Assembly (NCBI RefSeq): GCF_030813915.1
Contig: NZ_JAUSUJ010000017.1
Location: 62,001 to 126,000, forward strand
Reading direction: 5' to 3'
Source: Rhodoplanes tepidamans
GTDB taxonomy: Bacteria; Pseudomonadota; Alphaproteobacteria; Rhizobiales; Xanthobacteraceae
Length of the DNA stretch: 64,000 nt
The stretch's first letter is position 1; every line of letters begins with the position of its first letter. The position numbers and the translations under genes were made by a program. Below, piece by piece: positions 37,168-46,997 of this stretch. Below the pieces are notes generated by a model. The model was not told the origin of the DNA and searched no databases. It worked only from the letters and a program-made list of their open reading frames with translations.

Positions 37168-38847
37168 ATGCTGAAGGACAAGGTCAAGGCGCTGTTCGAG
37201 GAACCGGCCTGCGGGAAGAACCAGGCCAAGTCCGAGAAGGACCGCAAGGCGGGCTGCTCCAAGCCGCTGACCCCCGGGGCCGCCGCCGGCGGCTGTGCCT
37301 TCGACGGGGCGAAGATCGCCCTGCAGCCCGTCACCGACGCGGCGCATCTGGTCCACGGCCCGCTCGCCTGCGAGGGCAACTCCTGGGACAACCGCGGCTC
37401 CGGCTCGTCGGGCTCGGATCTGTGGCGCCGCTCCTTCACCACCGACCTCACCGAGCTCGACATCGTCACCGGCACGGGCGAGAAGAAGCTGTACAAGGCG
37501 GTCCGCGAGATCACCCAGCGGTTCTCGCCGGCCGCCGTCTTCGTCTACTCCACCTGCGTCACGGCGCTGATCGGCGACGACATCGACGCGGTGTGCCGGC
37601 ACGCGAGCGCCAAGTACGGCGTGCCGGTGATCCCGGTGAACGGCGCCGGCTTCGTCGGCTCCAAGAATCTCGGAAACAAGATCGCCGGCCAGGCGCTGCT
37701 CGACCACGTCATCGGAACGGTCGAGCCCGACGACGCCGGCCCGACCGACGTTGTCATCCTGGGCGAGTTCAACCTGGCCGGCGAGTTCTGGCAGGTGAAG
37801 CCGCTGCTCGACCGGCTCGGCATCCGCATCCGCGCCTGCGTGCCGGGCGACGCCCGCTACGCCGAGATCGCGAGCGCCCACACGGCGCGCGTCACCATGG
37901 TGGTATGCTCCACGGCGCTGGTCGGCCTCGCCCGCCAGATGCAGGAGCGCTGGGGAATCCCGTATTTCGAGGGCTCGTTCTACGGCGTGCTCGACACGTC
38001 AGAGTCGCTGCGCCAGATGGCGAAGCTGCTGGTCGCCCGCGGCGCGCCCGCCGACCTGATCGCGCGCACCGAGGCGCTGGTGACCGAGGAGGAGGCGCGC
38101 GCCTTCGCCCGGCTCGAGCCGTACAAGGCGCGGCTCGCCGGCAAGCGCGTGCTGCTCAACACCGGCGGCGTCAAGTCGTGGTCGGTGGTCGCCGCGCTGA
38201 TGGAGGTCGGCATGGACATCGTCGGCACCTCGGTGAAGAAGTCCACCGCCGAGGACCGCGAGCGCATCAAGATCCTGATGCGGGAAGACCCGCACATGTT
38301 CGAGTCGATGGCGCCGCGCGACCTCTACAGGATGCTGGCCGACGGCGAGGCCGACATCATGCTCTCGGGCGGCCGCACCCAGTTCATCGCGCTCAAGGCC
38401 AGGACTCCCTGGCTCGACATCAACCAGGAGCGCGTCCACCCCTATGCCGGCTACGACGGCATGGTCGAGCTGGTGAAGCAGATCGACCTCGCACTGCGCA
38501 ATCCCGTGTGGGCCCAGGTGCGCATCTCGGCGCCGTGGGACGACGAGGGGAATCCGATCGAGACCGTGGTGGGTTTCCCCGCGACGGACGCCCTTTCACC
38601 TCTCCCCGCCGGGGAGAGGTCGCGCGCGCAGCACGGGGGAGAGGTGTCGGAGGTCGGCGCCACTGCGTCCGTCATCCCGATCGATCGCGCCGCCGCTTCG
38701 GCCGCCTCCGAGCCCGACGACTCCTTCGCGGCGCGGCACCGCAAGAAGTTCGCCGAGAGCCGGGTGGAGAGCTCCGATCCGGACTATCTCGCGCGGCACC
38801 GCAAGAAGTTCAGGAACACCGACGCCGACGACATGGGGGAGTGCTGA
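37168..38847 (+). CDS. nifE: NifE, FeMo-co assembly scaffold, with extended C-terminus
   Basis: With NifN forms the scaffold on which NifB-co matures to FeMo-co. The NifD-like core runs to about residue 470 (GPLACEGNSWDNRG, FVYSTCVTALIGDD, MLSGGRTQFIALK). The 559-residue protein is longer than the roughly 470 of Azotobacter. The extra tail begins with codons made from a palindromic repeat (38598-38650) and ends with two copies of ARHRKKF, each encoded by the same 21 bases (about 38734 and 38794). The start at 37168 has GGGAGG upstream. The stop is one base from the nifN ATG. Confidence 0.96.
   Translation: MLKDKVKALFEEPACGKNQAKSEKDRKAGCSKPLTPGAAAGGCAFDGAKIALQPVTDAAHLVHGPLACEGNSWDNRGSGSSGSDLWRRSFTTDLTELDIVTGTGEKKLYKAVREITQRFSPAAVFVYSTCVTALIGDDIDAVCRHASAKYGVPVIPVNGAGFVGSKNLGNKIAGQALLDHVIGTVEPDDAGPTDVVILGEFNLAGEFWQVKPLLDRLGIRIRACVPGDARYAEIASAHTARVTMVVCSTALVGLARQMQERWGIPYFEGSFYGVLDTSESLRQMAKLLVARGAPADLIARTEALVTEEEARAFARLEPYKARLAGKRVLLNTGGVKSWSVVAALMEVGMDIVGTSVKKSTAEDRERIKILMREDPHMFESMAPRDLYRMLADGEADIMLSGGRTQFIALKARTPWLDINQERVHPYAGYDGMVELVKQIDLALRNPVWAQVRISAPWDDEGNPIETVVGFPATDALSPLPAGERSRAQHGGEVSEVGATASVIPIDRAAASAASEPDDSFAARHRKKFAESRVESSDPDYLARHRKKFRNTDADDMGEC
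38598..38620. repeat. Palindromic repeat, family A, inside nifE
   Basis: ACCTCTCCCC-GCC-GGGGAGAGGT, ten perfect pairs, identical in its arms to the repeat just before nifE (37090-37115). It is translated in frame as about SPLPAGERS within the NifE tail. Confidence 0.8.
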
Positions 38848-38848
38848 C

Positions 38849-40246
38849 ATGGCCGTGGTCACGGCGACCCAGAAGGCCGCCAGCGTCAACCCGCTGAAGT
38901 CGTCGCAGCCGCTCGGCGCCGCGCTCGCCTTTCTCGGCGTCGCCGAGGCGATGCCGCTGTTCCACGGCAGCCAGGGCTGCACGTCGTTCGCGCTCGTCCT
39001 GTTCGTGCGCCACTTCAAGGAGACGATCCCGCTCCAGACCACCGCCATGGACGAGGTGGCGACCATCCTGGGCGGCGCCGACCATCTCGAGGAGGCGCTG
39101 CTCAACCTCAAGAACCGCACCCGGCCGAAGCTGATCGGCGTCTGCACCACCGCGCTGGTCGAGACCCGCGGCGAGGACTTCTGGGGCGACATCACGCTGA
39201 TCAAGCAGAAGCGGGCGCAGGAGCTCGCCGGCACCGACGTGCTGCTCGTCCACACGCCCGAATTCGAGGGGGCGATCGAGGAGGGCTACGGCAAGGCCGT
39301 GGCGGCGCTGGTCGACGGGCTGGTGCAGCCGGCCGCCGGCACCGATGCGGCGGACCGGTCCGCCAGCAAGGTCGCGATCCTTCCGGGCTGGCACCACACG
39401 GTCGCCGACATCGACCTCATCCGCGACACGGTCGAGAGCTTCGGGCTCGAGCCGGTGATCGTGCCGGACATCTCCGGCTCGCTCGACGGCACCGTGCCGG
39501 GCCGCTGGATCCCGACCACCTATGGCGGCACGCCCGTGGAGGCGATCCGCGGGCTCGGCGACGCCGCCCACTGCATCGCGATCGGCCGGCACGTCCGCAA
39601 GGCGGCCGAGCGGCTGTCGGCGATCGGCGGCGTGCCGTTCACGGTGTTCGACACGCTCGGCTCGCTGGAGGCGGCCGACCGCTTCGTCGCGCTGCTGGCG
39701 ACGATCTCCGGCCGGCCCGTGCCGGCGAAGCTGCGGCGCGGCCGCAGCCGTCTGCAGGACGCGATGCTCGACGGCCACTTCCATTTCGGCGGCAGGCGCG
39801 TCGCGATCGCGGCCGAGCCCGACCACCTCTATCAGCTCGCGACCTTCTTCGGCGGCATGGGGGCCGAGGTCGTCGCCGCCGTCACGACGACGGGCCACTC
39901 GTCCATTCTCGAAGCCGTGCCGGTCGAGACCGTCACGGTCGGCGATCTCGACGACTTCGAGACGCTCGCCGGTCAGGCCGGCTGCGACCTCCTCGTCACC
40001 CACAGCCACGGCCGCCAGGCCTCCGAGCGGCTCGGCGTGCCGCTCATGCGGGTCGGCTTTCCGATCTTCGACCGGCTCGGCAGCCAGCACCGCCGCACCA
40101 TCCTGTACGACGGCGTTCGCGACCAGATCATCGAGGCCGCGAACATCTTCCAGGCGCATCAGCGCCTTCACACACCGGAGAGTCTCGACCCGTTCCGGGA
40201 TCGTGGAGAGACCCATGACGGCCATTCGCAAGTTGCGCATCATTGA
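38849..40246 (+). CDS. nifN: NifN, FeMo-co assembly scaffold
   Basis: Partner of NifE in the alpha2beta2-like NifEN complex, homologous to NifK. The 465-residue protein shows SVNPLKSSQPLGAALAFLG and LFHGSQGCTSFALVLFVRHF at the N-terminus, and PTTYGGTPVEAIRGLGDAAH further on. Its cysteine in GSQGC corresponds to a P-cluster ligand of NifK, as is usual in NifN. One base separates it from nifE, and nifX starts inside its last 32 bases, so the three are coupled. Confidence 0.97.
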   Translation: MAVVTATQKAASVNPLKSSQPLGAALAFLGVAEAMPLFHGSQGCTSFALVLFVRHFKETIPLQTTAMDEVATILGGADHLEEALLNLKNRTRPKLIGVCTTALVETRGEDFWGDITLIKQKRAQELAGTDVLLVHTPEFEGAIEEGYGKAVAALVDGLVQPAAGTDAADRSASKVAILPGWHHTVADIDLIRDTVESFGLEPVIVPDISGSLDGTVPGRWIPTTYGGTPVEAIRGLGDAAHCIAIGRHVRKAAERLSAIGGVPFTVFDTLGSLEAADRFVALLATISGRPVPAKLRRGRSRLQDAMLDGHFHFGGRRVAIAAEPDHLYQLATFFGGMGAEVVAAVTTTGHSSILEAVPVETVTVGDLDDFETLAGQAGCDLLVTHSHGRQASERLGVPLMRVGFPIFDRLGSQHRRTILYDGVRDQIIEAANIFQAHQRLHTPESLDPFRDRGETHDGHSQVAHH

Positions 40247-40703
40247 TCAGGACGAGTCCGCGCCGACCGCCCCCACCGCCGCCGTGCGGGTGGCGATCGC
40301 GACCCAGGACCGCAAGAGCCTCAACGCCCATTTCGGCTCGGCCCGCTGCTTCACGGTCTACGACGTGACGGCGCAGGGCTGGACGCATGTCGAGACGATC
40401 ACCTGCGACACCGTCTCGGACGAGCAGGGCCAGCACCAGACCGACGGCGAGGACCGCATCACGCCGAAGGTGAAGGCGCTCGAGGGGTGCCATCTGCTGT
40501 TCTGCATCGCCATCGGCGGGCCGTCGGCCGCCAAGGTGGTGGCGGCGAAGATCCACCCGATCAAGATGCCGGCCCAGCCGATCGACGCGGTGCTGGAGCG
40601 CACCCGCGTGATGCTGAACGGCGCCCCGCCGCCCTGGCTGCGCAAGGTGCTGGCGAGCGCCGGCGTCGCCGGCGAGAAACCGTCCTTCGTCGACGACGAG
40701 TGA
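40215..40703 (+). CDS. nifX: NifX, FeMo-co precursor carrier
   Basis: Small protein (162 residues) that binds and passes NifB-co or the VK-cluster between NifB and NifEN. The conserved part is [20 protein letters not shown] followed by FTVYDV, and the later [18 protein letters not shown]. It shares this fold with the C-terminal domain of NifB. The start at 40215 overlaps nifN by 32 bases. The N-terminal 25 residues are variable. Confidence 0.95.
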   Translation: MTAIRKLRIIDQDESAPTAPTAAVRVAIATQDRKSLNAHFGSARCFTVYDVTAQGWTHVETITCDTVSDEQGQHQTDGEDRITPKVKALEGCHLLFCIAIGGPSAAKVVAAKIHPIKMPAQPIDAVLERTRVMLNGAPPPWLRKVLASAGVAGEKPSFVDDE

Positions 40704-40719
40704 GCCCGGAGCCCGGACC

Positions 40720-41202
40720 ATGACCGACACCACCACCGCCCGCGACCCGGCGGTCGCCGACCTCGAGGCGCTGGCGACGCCGTTCCTGCAGTGCCTGGTC
40801 CGGCTGATCCGGGCGCAGGACAGCTATGGCGCCTGGGACGGCAAGTCCGACGCCCAGCTCCTCGCCGACTACGTCGTCACCAAGGAGCAGCGCCGCGCGC
40901 TGCCGATCATGGGCGATCCCGACCCGGACATCCTGTGGCGGATCGAGCAGTTCTACGCCGCCATCGGCCTGTCGGTCGAGCAGGGGACGGGGCTCGTCGC
41001 CAGCCCGATGATGAAGATGCATCACGAGGGCTTCGGCCGCATGATTCTCACCACCGGCCGGCTGGTGGTGCTGACCAAGCATCTGCGCGACGTGCACCGC
41101 TTCGGCTTCGACAGCCTCGCCGGGCTCGCCGCCGAGGGCACCAAGCAGGTCGCCGCCTGCACGGCCGTCATCGACAAGTATCCGGAGGTCGCGCGCGCCT
41201 GA
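40720..41202 (+). CDS. NifX-associated protein (DUF269)
   Basis: A 160-residue, mostly alpha-helical protein of the family always found next to nifX (DUF269). Visible conserved parts are [19 protein letters not shown] and NDAR-type replacement [18 protein letters not shown]. Its role is not known; neighbours suggest FeMo-co assembly. It follows nifX by 16 bases with a good ribosome-binding site. Confidence 0.9.
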   Translation: MTDTTTARDPAVADLEALATPFLQCLVRLIRAQDSYGAWDGKSDAQLLADYVVTKEQRRALPIMGDPDPDILWRIEQFYAAIGLSVEQGTGLVASPMMKMHHEGFGRMILTTGRLVVLTKHLRDVHRFGFDSLAGLAAEGTKQVAACTAVIDKYPEVARA

Positions 41203-41247
41203 GCGCCCGCCGACCCGCAGCGGCGCGCCGCCGCGCAGGAGACAGCC

Positions 41248-41550
41248 ATGTTCACGACCCGCGATGGATCGCCCTGGGAGCCCGCCTATCTCACCGCGAT
41301 CGACGGCAGCAAGTGCATCGGCTGCGGCCGCTGCTTCAAGGTCTGCGCCCGCGACGTGATGCACCTGATGGGCGTCAACGACGACGACGAGCTGGTCGCC
41401 TGCTCGGGGGACGACGAGGACGAGGAGTTCGTCCGCAAGGTGATGGTGCTGCACCAGGCCGGCAACTGCATCGGCTGCGGGGCGTGCTCCCGGGTGTGCC
41501 CGAAGGCCTGCCAGACCCACGTCCCAGCCGGCGCGCTCGCGGCGGCCTGA
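41248..41550 (+). CDS. fdxB: FdxB, nif-specific ferredoxin III
   Basis: A 100-residue ferredoxin with two [4Fe-4S] motifs, CIGCGRCFKVCARD and CIGCGACSRVCPKAC, separated by an acidic insert (GDDEDEEF). This is the nif-specific ferredoxin III type, found between nifX/DUF269 and nifQ in many diazotrophs. It probably donates electrons during cofactor synthesis. The stop is two bases before the nifQ start. Confidence 0.93.
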   Translation: MFTTRDGSPWEPAYLTAIDGSKCIGCGRCFKVCARDVMHLMGVNDDDELVACSGDDEDEEFVRKVMVLHQAGNCIGCGACSRVCPKACQTHVPAGALAAA

Positions 41551-41552
41551 CC

Positions 41553-42251
41553 ATGGCACCCGCGCTCTCGCCGGGGCTCGCCGGACCGGTTCCGCCCGGC
41601 TTCTGCCGCGACGCCGCGTGCAGCGCCCGCAGCGCTGCGGCGATCTATCGCGGCCTCACCGGCTGGTGGCCGGCCGAGGTCAGCATCCACGCCGACGACG
41701 ACTTCGATACCCACGTGTTCGCCTCGCTGATCGCGGTCGCCGCATCCGAGGGCGGGGCCGTCCACCTGCGGCTCGGCCTGTCGGCGGCGGAGCTGCGGCA
41801 GCTGCTGGACCGGCGCTTTCCCGGCGCCGCCGTGCTGCTGCGGCCCGACGAGGGCGAGGCGGTGCCGCACGACGAGGAGGTCGCCATGGTGCACGACCTC
41901 CTGCTCGCCTATGCGAGCGACGAGACCGAGGACAGCCGCCGGCTCGCCGCCATGATCGCCCGCCGCGCCGTCGAGCCGAACCATCTGTGGGAGGATCTCG
42001 GCCTGCGGAACCGGGGCGAGCTGACCCGGCTCATGGAGCGGCACTTCGGCGCGCTGGCGGCGAAGAACGTCCGCAACATGCGCTGGAAGCGGTTCTTCTA
42101 CCGCACCATGTGCGAGACCGACGGCTTCGTCATGTGCGCGACGCCGGTGTGCTCCGCCTGCCCGGACTTCGACGCCTGCTTCGGCGAGGAGACCGGCGAG
42201 AGCCGCCTCGCCCGCGCCCGCCGCGACGCCGGGGCGCCGACGCTGTCGTGA
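41553..42251 (+). CDS. nifQ: NifQ, molybdenum donor for FeMo-co
   Basis: Iron-sulfur protein that carries a Mo-Fe-S cluster to NifEN. The C-terminal cluster motif CX4CX2CX5C is intact (CATPVCSACPDFDAC, about residues 200-215). The central part NHLWEDLGLRNRGELTRLM is typical of the family. The 232-residue length is slightly above the usual 170-200. Its start is two bases after the fdxB stop. Last gene of the nifHDKENX unit; a large palindromic repeat follows. Confidence 0.94.
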   Translation: MAPALSPGLAGPVPPGFCRDAACSARSAAAIYRGLTGWWPAEVSIHADDDFDTHVFASLIAVAASEGGAVHLRLGLSAAELRQLLDRRFPGAAVLLRPDEGEAVPHDEEVAMVHDLLLAYASDETEDSRRLAAMIARRAVEPNHLWEDLGLRNRGELTRLMERHFGALAAKNVRNMRWKRFFYRTMCETDGFVMCATPVCSACPDFDACFGEETGESRLARARRDAGAPTLS

Positions 42252-42271
42252 TCATCCAAAGCAGACTCGCG

Positions 42272-42483
42272 CCGTCGTCCTGAGGTGCCCGGCAAAGCCG
42301 GGCCTCGACGGACGCCGGGCACGGTTCGGGCCGTCGCCCTTCGAGGCTCGACCTGCGGTCGAGCACCTTGTATCAGCGCGAACCGTTACAATGATGCCGT
42401 TCCGTGAGGAATGACCCGGCCCGGGTGGCCACCCGGGCCGGGTCGCCGATCGTCGGATCGTTTGCACCTCAGGGTGACGGTCG
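42272..42483. repeat. Palindromic repeat, family F
   Basis: Outer arms CCGTCGTCCTGAGGTGC and GCACCTCAGGGTGACGG pair at 15 of 17 positions. Inside are TGCCCGGC/GCCGGGC, TCGACC/GGTCGA and CCCGGCCCGGGTGGCCACCC. Elements starting with CCTGAGGTGC and CTTCGAGGCTCG are common between genes in Bradyrhizobium-like genomes. It probably also ends the nifQ transcript. Confidence 0.75.
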
Positions 42484-42523
42484 TGGCGCGCTGCGCCTCC
42501 CCGTTCGGGCGAACCATAGGGCT

Positions 42524-42573
42524 TGCGACAAACCCGACATGCACGGTCCGGAGGGCGTGTCGGCTTTGCGACG
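42524..42573. promoter_or_regulatory. Two imperfect NifA sites upstream of iscA
   Basis: TGCGACAAACCCGACA (42524-42539) has TGC for TGT, and TGTCGGCTTTGCGACG (42558-42573) has ACG for ACA. Each has one perfect half. Their position, 74 bases or more before the -24 element, is right for NifA. Confidence 0.55.
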
Positions 42574-42646
42574 GCGACCGCCGGCGAGATCCCGTCTCTT
42601 CCTGAAGCCTCCTGATTCATCGGCACTTCTTCGCGCCGCGACGGGC

Positions 42647-42661
42647 TGGCACGGCAGTTGC
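42647..42661 (+). promoter_or_regulatory. Sigma-54 promoter of iscA-nifUSV
   Basis: TGGCAC-GGCAG-TTGC, a perfect -24/-12 match, 39 bases before the iscA start. Confidence 0.9.
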
Positions 42662-42700
42662 TGATCGGTCGTGACGGATCCTGAAAGGAGAGCCCCCACG

Positions 42701-43021
42701 ATGATCACCTTGTCGACCGAAGCCGCCGCTGCCGTGAAGACCGCGATGTCGCGCGCCGGCAAGCCCGACGCGGGGCTGCGGGTGATGATCGAGACCGGCG
42801 GCTGCGCCGGCAACAAGTACATGATCGGCCTCGACGCCGAGCCGCGTCCCGACGACGCCGTGATCGAGTCGGGCGGCGTCAGGCTGTTCGTCGACCCGCA
42901 GTCGCAGCCGCTCGTCGCCGGCCTCACCATCGGCTTCACCGAGACGCTCGCCGGCAAGGGCTTCACGTTCGAGAACCCGAACGCCGCCTCGAGCTGCTCG
43001 TGCGGCAAGTCGTTCGGCTGA
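42701..43021 (+). CDS. IscA/HesB-type iron-sulfur carrier (nif-linked)
   Basis: A-type carrier of 106 residues that hands iron-sulfur clusters to apo-proteins. The three conserved cysteines are in IETGGCAGNKYM and SSCSCGKSFG. First gene of a sigma-54 unit that continues with nifU, nifS, nifV and nifW; sometimes called iscN or nifIscA. AAAGGAG lies a short way upstream of the ATG at 42701, which was preferred to an in-frame ATG at 42671. Confidence 0.93.
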   Translation: MITLSTEAAAAVKTAMSRAGKPDAGLRVMIETGGCAGNKYMIGLDAEPRPDDAVIESGGVRLFVDPQSQPLVAGLTIGFTETLAGKGFTFENPNAASSCSCGKSFG

Positions 43022-43032
43022 GGAGAGACACG

Positions 43033-43317
43033 ATGCACGCCACCCCCGCCGCCGACACCGCGCCGTCCGCGCTGACGCCCGCCGCCGCGGCGGCGCTGCG
43101 CGACAACCTGATCGCCCAGGCGGTCGCCGAGCTGCGCCCCAATCTGCAGAAGCACGGCGGCGACTGCGAGCTGGTGAAGATCGAGGGCTCGACCGTCCAC
43201 GTGAAGCTCACCGGCGCCTGCGTCGGCTGCGTCCTCGCCTCGGTGACGATCCAGGGCGTGCAGGGCCGGCTGATGGCGAAGCTCGGCTTCCCGATCCGCG
43301 TCGTCCCGGCCGCGTAG
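43033..43317 (+). CDS. nifU: Short NifU (C-terminal scaffold domain only)
   Basis: A 94-residue protein that corresponds only to the C-terminal NifU domain, with the cluster-binding pair GACVGCVLASVTIQ (CxxC) and HGGDCELVKI before it. Full-length NifU also has an IscU-like and a [2Fe-2S] domain; both are missing here, as in several alphaproteobacterial nif clusters. It would form transient [4Fe-4S] clusters from sulfur supplied by NifS, the next gene. Eleven bases separate it from iscA. Confidence 0.92.
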   Translation: MHATPAADTAPSALTPAAAAALRDNLIAQAVAELRPNLQKHGGDCELVKIEGSTVHVKLTGACVGCVLASVTIQGVQGRLMAKLGFPIRVVPAA

Positions 43318-43341
43318 GCGAGACGAGAGAGAGCCGCCCCG

Positions 43342-44508
<1,167 letters not shown>

Positions 44509-44562
44509 GCCGGCCGATCGCGCCGGATGCTGATCGAGCGGATGCTTGAGGAGACCACGAGG

Positions 44563-45753
44563 ATGATCCGACCCGTCGCCGAGACGACGACGCGAGAGAC
44601 CCCTGCGCCCCGCGTCGTCCTGAACGACACGACGCTGCGCGACGGCGAGCAGGCGCCCGGCGTCGCCTTCACGGCCGACGAGAAGGTGGCGATCGCCCGC
44701 GCGCTCGCCGAGGCCGGCGTCACCGAGGTCGAGGCCGGCACCCCGGCGATGGGGACGCAGGAGATCGCGGCGATCCGCGCCGTCGTCGAGGCGCGGCTGC
44801 CGCTCACCGCCATCGCCTGGTGCCGCATGCGACGCGAGGACGTCGACGCGGCGCGGGCCGCCGGCGTCTCGATGGTCAACGTCTCGCTGCCGGTCTCCGA
44901 CGTGCAGATCGCCGCCAAGATCAAGGGCGGCCGCGCCGCCGGTCTCGCCATGCTGGCCGACGTGGTTGGCTACGCCCGCAGCCACGGCCTCGAGGTCGCG
45001 GTCGGCGGCGAGGACTCGTCGCGGGCCGACGTGGCGTTCCTGGCCGAGGTGGTGGCGGCGGCGAAGGTCGCCGGCGCCCGCCGCTTCCGCATCGCCGACA
45101 CGCTGAGCGTCCTCGATCCCTTCACCACGCGGGCCCTGGTCGCCGCGGTGCGGGCCGCGACCGATCTGGAGATCGAGTTCCACGGCCACGACGATCTCGG
45201 GCTCGCCACCGCCAACACGCTCGCCGCCGTGCAGGCGGGCGCCACCCATGCGTCCGTCACCGTGATGGGGCTCGGCGAGCGCGCCGGCAACGCCCCGCTG
45301 GAGGAGGTCGCGGTGGCGCTGAAGCAGCTGCACGGGCGCGAGACCGGGGTCGCCTTCGAGCGGCTCGGCGACGTCGCCGCCGTGGTGGCGGCCGCCGCGG
45401 CGCGGCCGATCCCGGTCGACAAGGCGATCGTCGGCGATCACATCTTCACCCACGAGTCCGGCATCCATGTCGACGGGCTCCTGAAGGACCATCGCACCTA
45501 CCAGGCGCTCGACCCGGGCCTGCTCGGCCGCGCCCATCGCATCACCATCGGCAAGCATTCCGGCCTCGCGGCGATCGCCATGTCGCTCGCCGAGCTGCGG
45601 CTGCCGGCCGAGGAGAGCGAGCTCGCCGCCATCCTGGCGCGGGTGCGCGAGCGGGCCGTGCGGGTCAAGGGACCGGTGGGCGAGGAGGCGCTGCGCGCCA
45701 TCTGGCGCGAGGTGCGGGATCCGATCCGGCGTGTCGAGGAGGCGCTGCAATGA
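44563..45753 (+). CDS. nifV: NifV, homocitrate synthase
   Basis: Condenses acetyl-CoA and 2-oxoglutarate to homocitrate, the organic ligand of FeMo-co. The HMGL-like barrel begins with [18 protein letters not shown]; the metal-binding [10 protein letters not shown] and the [14 protein letters not shown] loop follow. The length from the ATG at 44563 is 396 residues; ATGs at 44527 and 44542 are in frame, but GAGGAG lies nine bases before 44563. Its stop overlaps the nifW start (ATGA). Confidence 0.95.
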   Translation: MIRPVAETTTRETPAPRVVLNDTTLRDGEQAPGVAFTADEKVAIARALAEAGVTEVEAGTPAMGTQEIAAIRAVVEARLPLTAIAWCRMRREDVDAARAAGVSMVNVSLPVSDVQIAAKIKGGRAAGLAMLADVVGYARSHGLEVAVGGEDSSRADVAFLAEVVAAAKVAGARRFRIADTLSVLDPFTTRALVAAVRAATDLEIEFHGHDDLGLATANTLAAVQAGATHASVTVMGLGERAGNAPLEEVAVALKQLHGRETGVAFERLGDVAAVVAAAAARPIPVDKAIVGDHIFTHESGIHVDGLLKDHRTYQALDPGLLGRAHRITIGKHSGLAAIAMSLAELRLPAEESELAAILARVRERAVRVKGPVGEEALRAIWREVRDPIRRVEEALQ

Positions 45754-46103
45754 GCTCGTGCGGGAATCACGGTCACGTCGTCGCGCCGGACGCGCTGGCG
45801 AGGCTGAAGGCGGCCGGCTCGGCCGAGGAGTTCTTCCAGATCCTCGGCGTCGCCTACGACCCGCAGGTCGTCAACGTCGCGCGCCTGCACATCCTCAAGC
45901 GGATGGGCGAGTATCTCGGCGGCGACGAGCTCGACGGCATTCCCGAGCCGATCGCCGTGGCGCGCTGCCAGAGCGTGCTGAGCCGCGCCTACGAGGAGTT
46001 CGTCGCCTCCTCGCCGCTGGAGCAGCGCGTCTTCAAGGTGCTGAAGGAGGCGGTCGAGCCCAAGGCGCCGAAGAACTTCGTGCCCTTCGACGACCTCAAG
46101 TGA
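45750..46103 (+). CDS. nifW: NifW, nitrogenase stabilising/protective protein
   Basis: A 117-residue protein of the NifW family, which in Azotobacter binds the immature MoFe protein during P-cluster formation and was earlier thought to protect against oxygen. Conserved parts are [32 protein letters not shown] and the end [10 protein letters not shown]. Its start overlaps the nifV stop by four bases. fixA follows after 32 bases, so the whole block may be one transcript. Confidence 0.94.
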   Translation: MSSCGNHGHVVAPDALARLKAAGSAEEFFQILGVAYDPQVVNVARLHILKRMGEYLGGDELDGIPEPIAVARCQSVLSRAYEEFVASSPLEQRVFKVLKEAVEPKAPKNFVPFDDLK

Positions 46104-46135
46104 GCCGAACCGAGCCAGGAGCCAGCGAGGCCGCC

Positions 46136-46981
46136 ATGCACATCGTCGTCTGCATCAAGCAGGTCCCGGACTCGGCGCAGATCCGCGTCCATCCGGTCAC
46201 CAACACCATCATGCGGCAGGGCGTGCCGACCATCATCAACCCCTACGACCTGTTCGCGGTCGAGGAGGCGCTGCGCCTGCGCGACCAGCACGGCGGCACC
46301 GTGACGATCCTCACCATGGGCCCGCCCATGGCCGAGGAATCGCTGCGCAAGGCGCTGACCTTCGGGGCCGACCGCGCCGTGCTGCTGACCGACCGCTTCT
46401 TCGCCGGCTCCGACACGCTGGCGACCAGCTACGCGCTGGCCTCGGCCATCGCCAGGATCGGCGAGACCTTCGAGCCGGTCGACATCGTCTTCACCGGCAA
46501 GCAGACCATCGACGGCGACACCGCCCAGGTCGGCCCCGGCATCGCCAAGCGGCTCGGCCTCGCCCAGCTCACCTACGTCTCGCGGGTCGCCGCGGTCGAT
46601 CTCGTCGGCCGCGCGATCGAGGTGGACCGTCGCGCCGAGGGCGGCGTGCAGGCGCTGCGCACCAGGCTGCCCTGCCTGATCACCATGCTGGAGGGCACCA
46701 ACGACATCCGCCGCGGCTCGCTGCCCGACGCGCTGCGCGCGGCCCGCGCCGAGATCGTGGTGTGGAGCGCCAAGGACGCCGGCATCGCCGACGTCGGCAA
46801 GTGCGGCCTGCGCGGCTCGCCGACCGTGGTGAAGCGCGTCTTCGCGCCGAGCCCGCGCGCCGAGAAGGCCGCCATGGTCGAGGCGGGCGGGCCGGAGGCG
46901 GCCGACGCGCTGATCGAGGCGATCTTCGCCCAGCGTCCGCGCCTCGAAGCCGATCTCGCCACGCTCGTGCGCGGCTACTGA
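46136..46981 (+). CDS. fixA: FixA, electron-transfer flavoprotein beta subunit
   Basis: First subunit of the FixABCX complex, which bifurcates NADH electrons to quinone and to ferredoxin or flavodoxin for nitrogenase. The 281-residue protein opens with [17 protein letters not shown], and contains the ETF-beta signature ([20 protein letters not shown]). The ATG at 46136 gives the usual N-terminus. It is followed by fixB after 16 bases. Confidence 0.96.
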   Translation: MHIVVCIKQVPDSAQIRVHPVTNTIMRQGVPTIINPYDLFAVEEALRLRDQHGGTVTILTMGPPMAEESLRKALTFGADRAVLLTDRFFAGSDTLATSYALASAIARIGETFEPVDIVFTGKQTIDGDTAQVGPGIAKRLGLAQLTYVSRVAAVDLVGRAIEVDRRAEGGVQALRTRLPCLITMLEGTNDIRRGSLPDALRAARAEIVVWSAKDAGIADVGKCGLRGSPTVVKRVFAPSPRAEKAAMVEAGGPEAADALIEAIFAQRPRLEADLATLVRGY

Positions 46982-46997
46982 GACCCGGGAGACAGAC

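Larger units (their letters stand above)
42252..42700. other. Intergenic region before the iscA-nifUSV unit
   Basis: 449 bases. A long palindromic repeat (family F) fills 42272-42483; the rest holds two imperfect NifA sites and a perfect sigma-54 promoter. No gene found. Confidence 0.75.
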
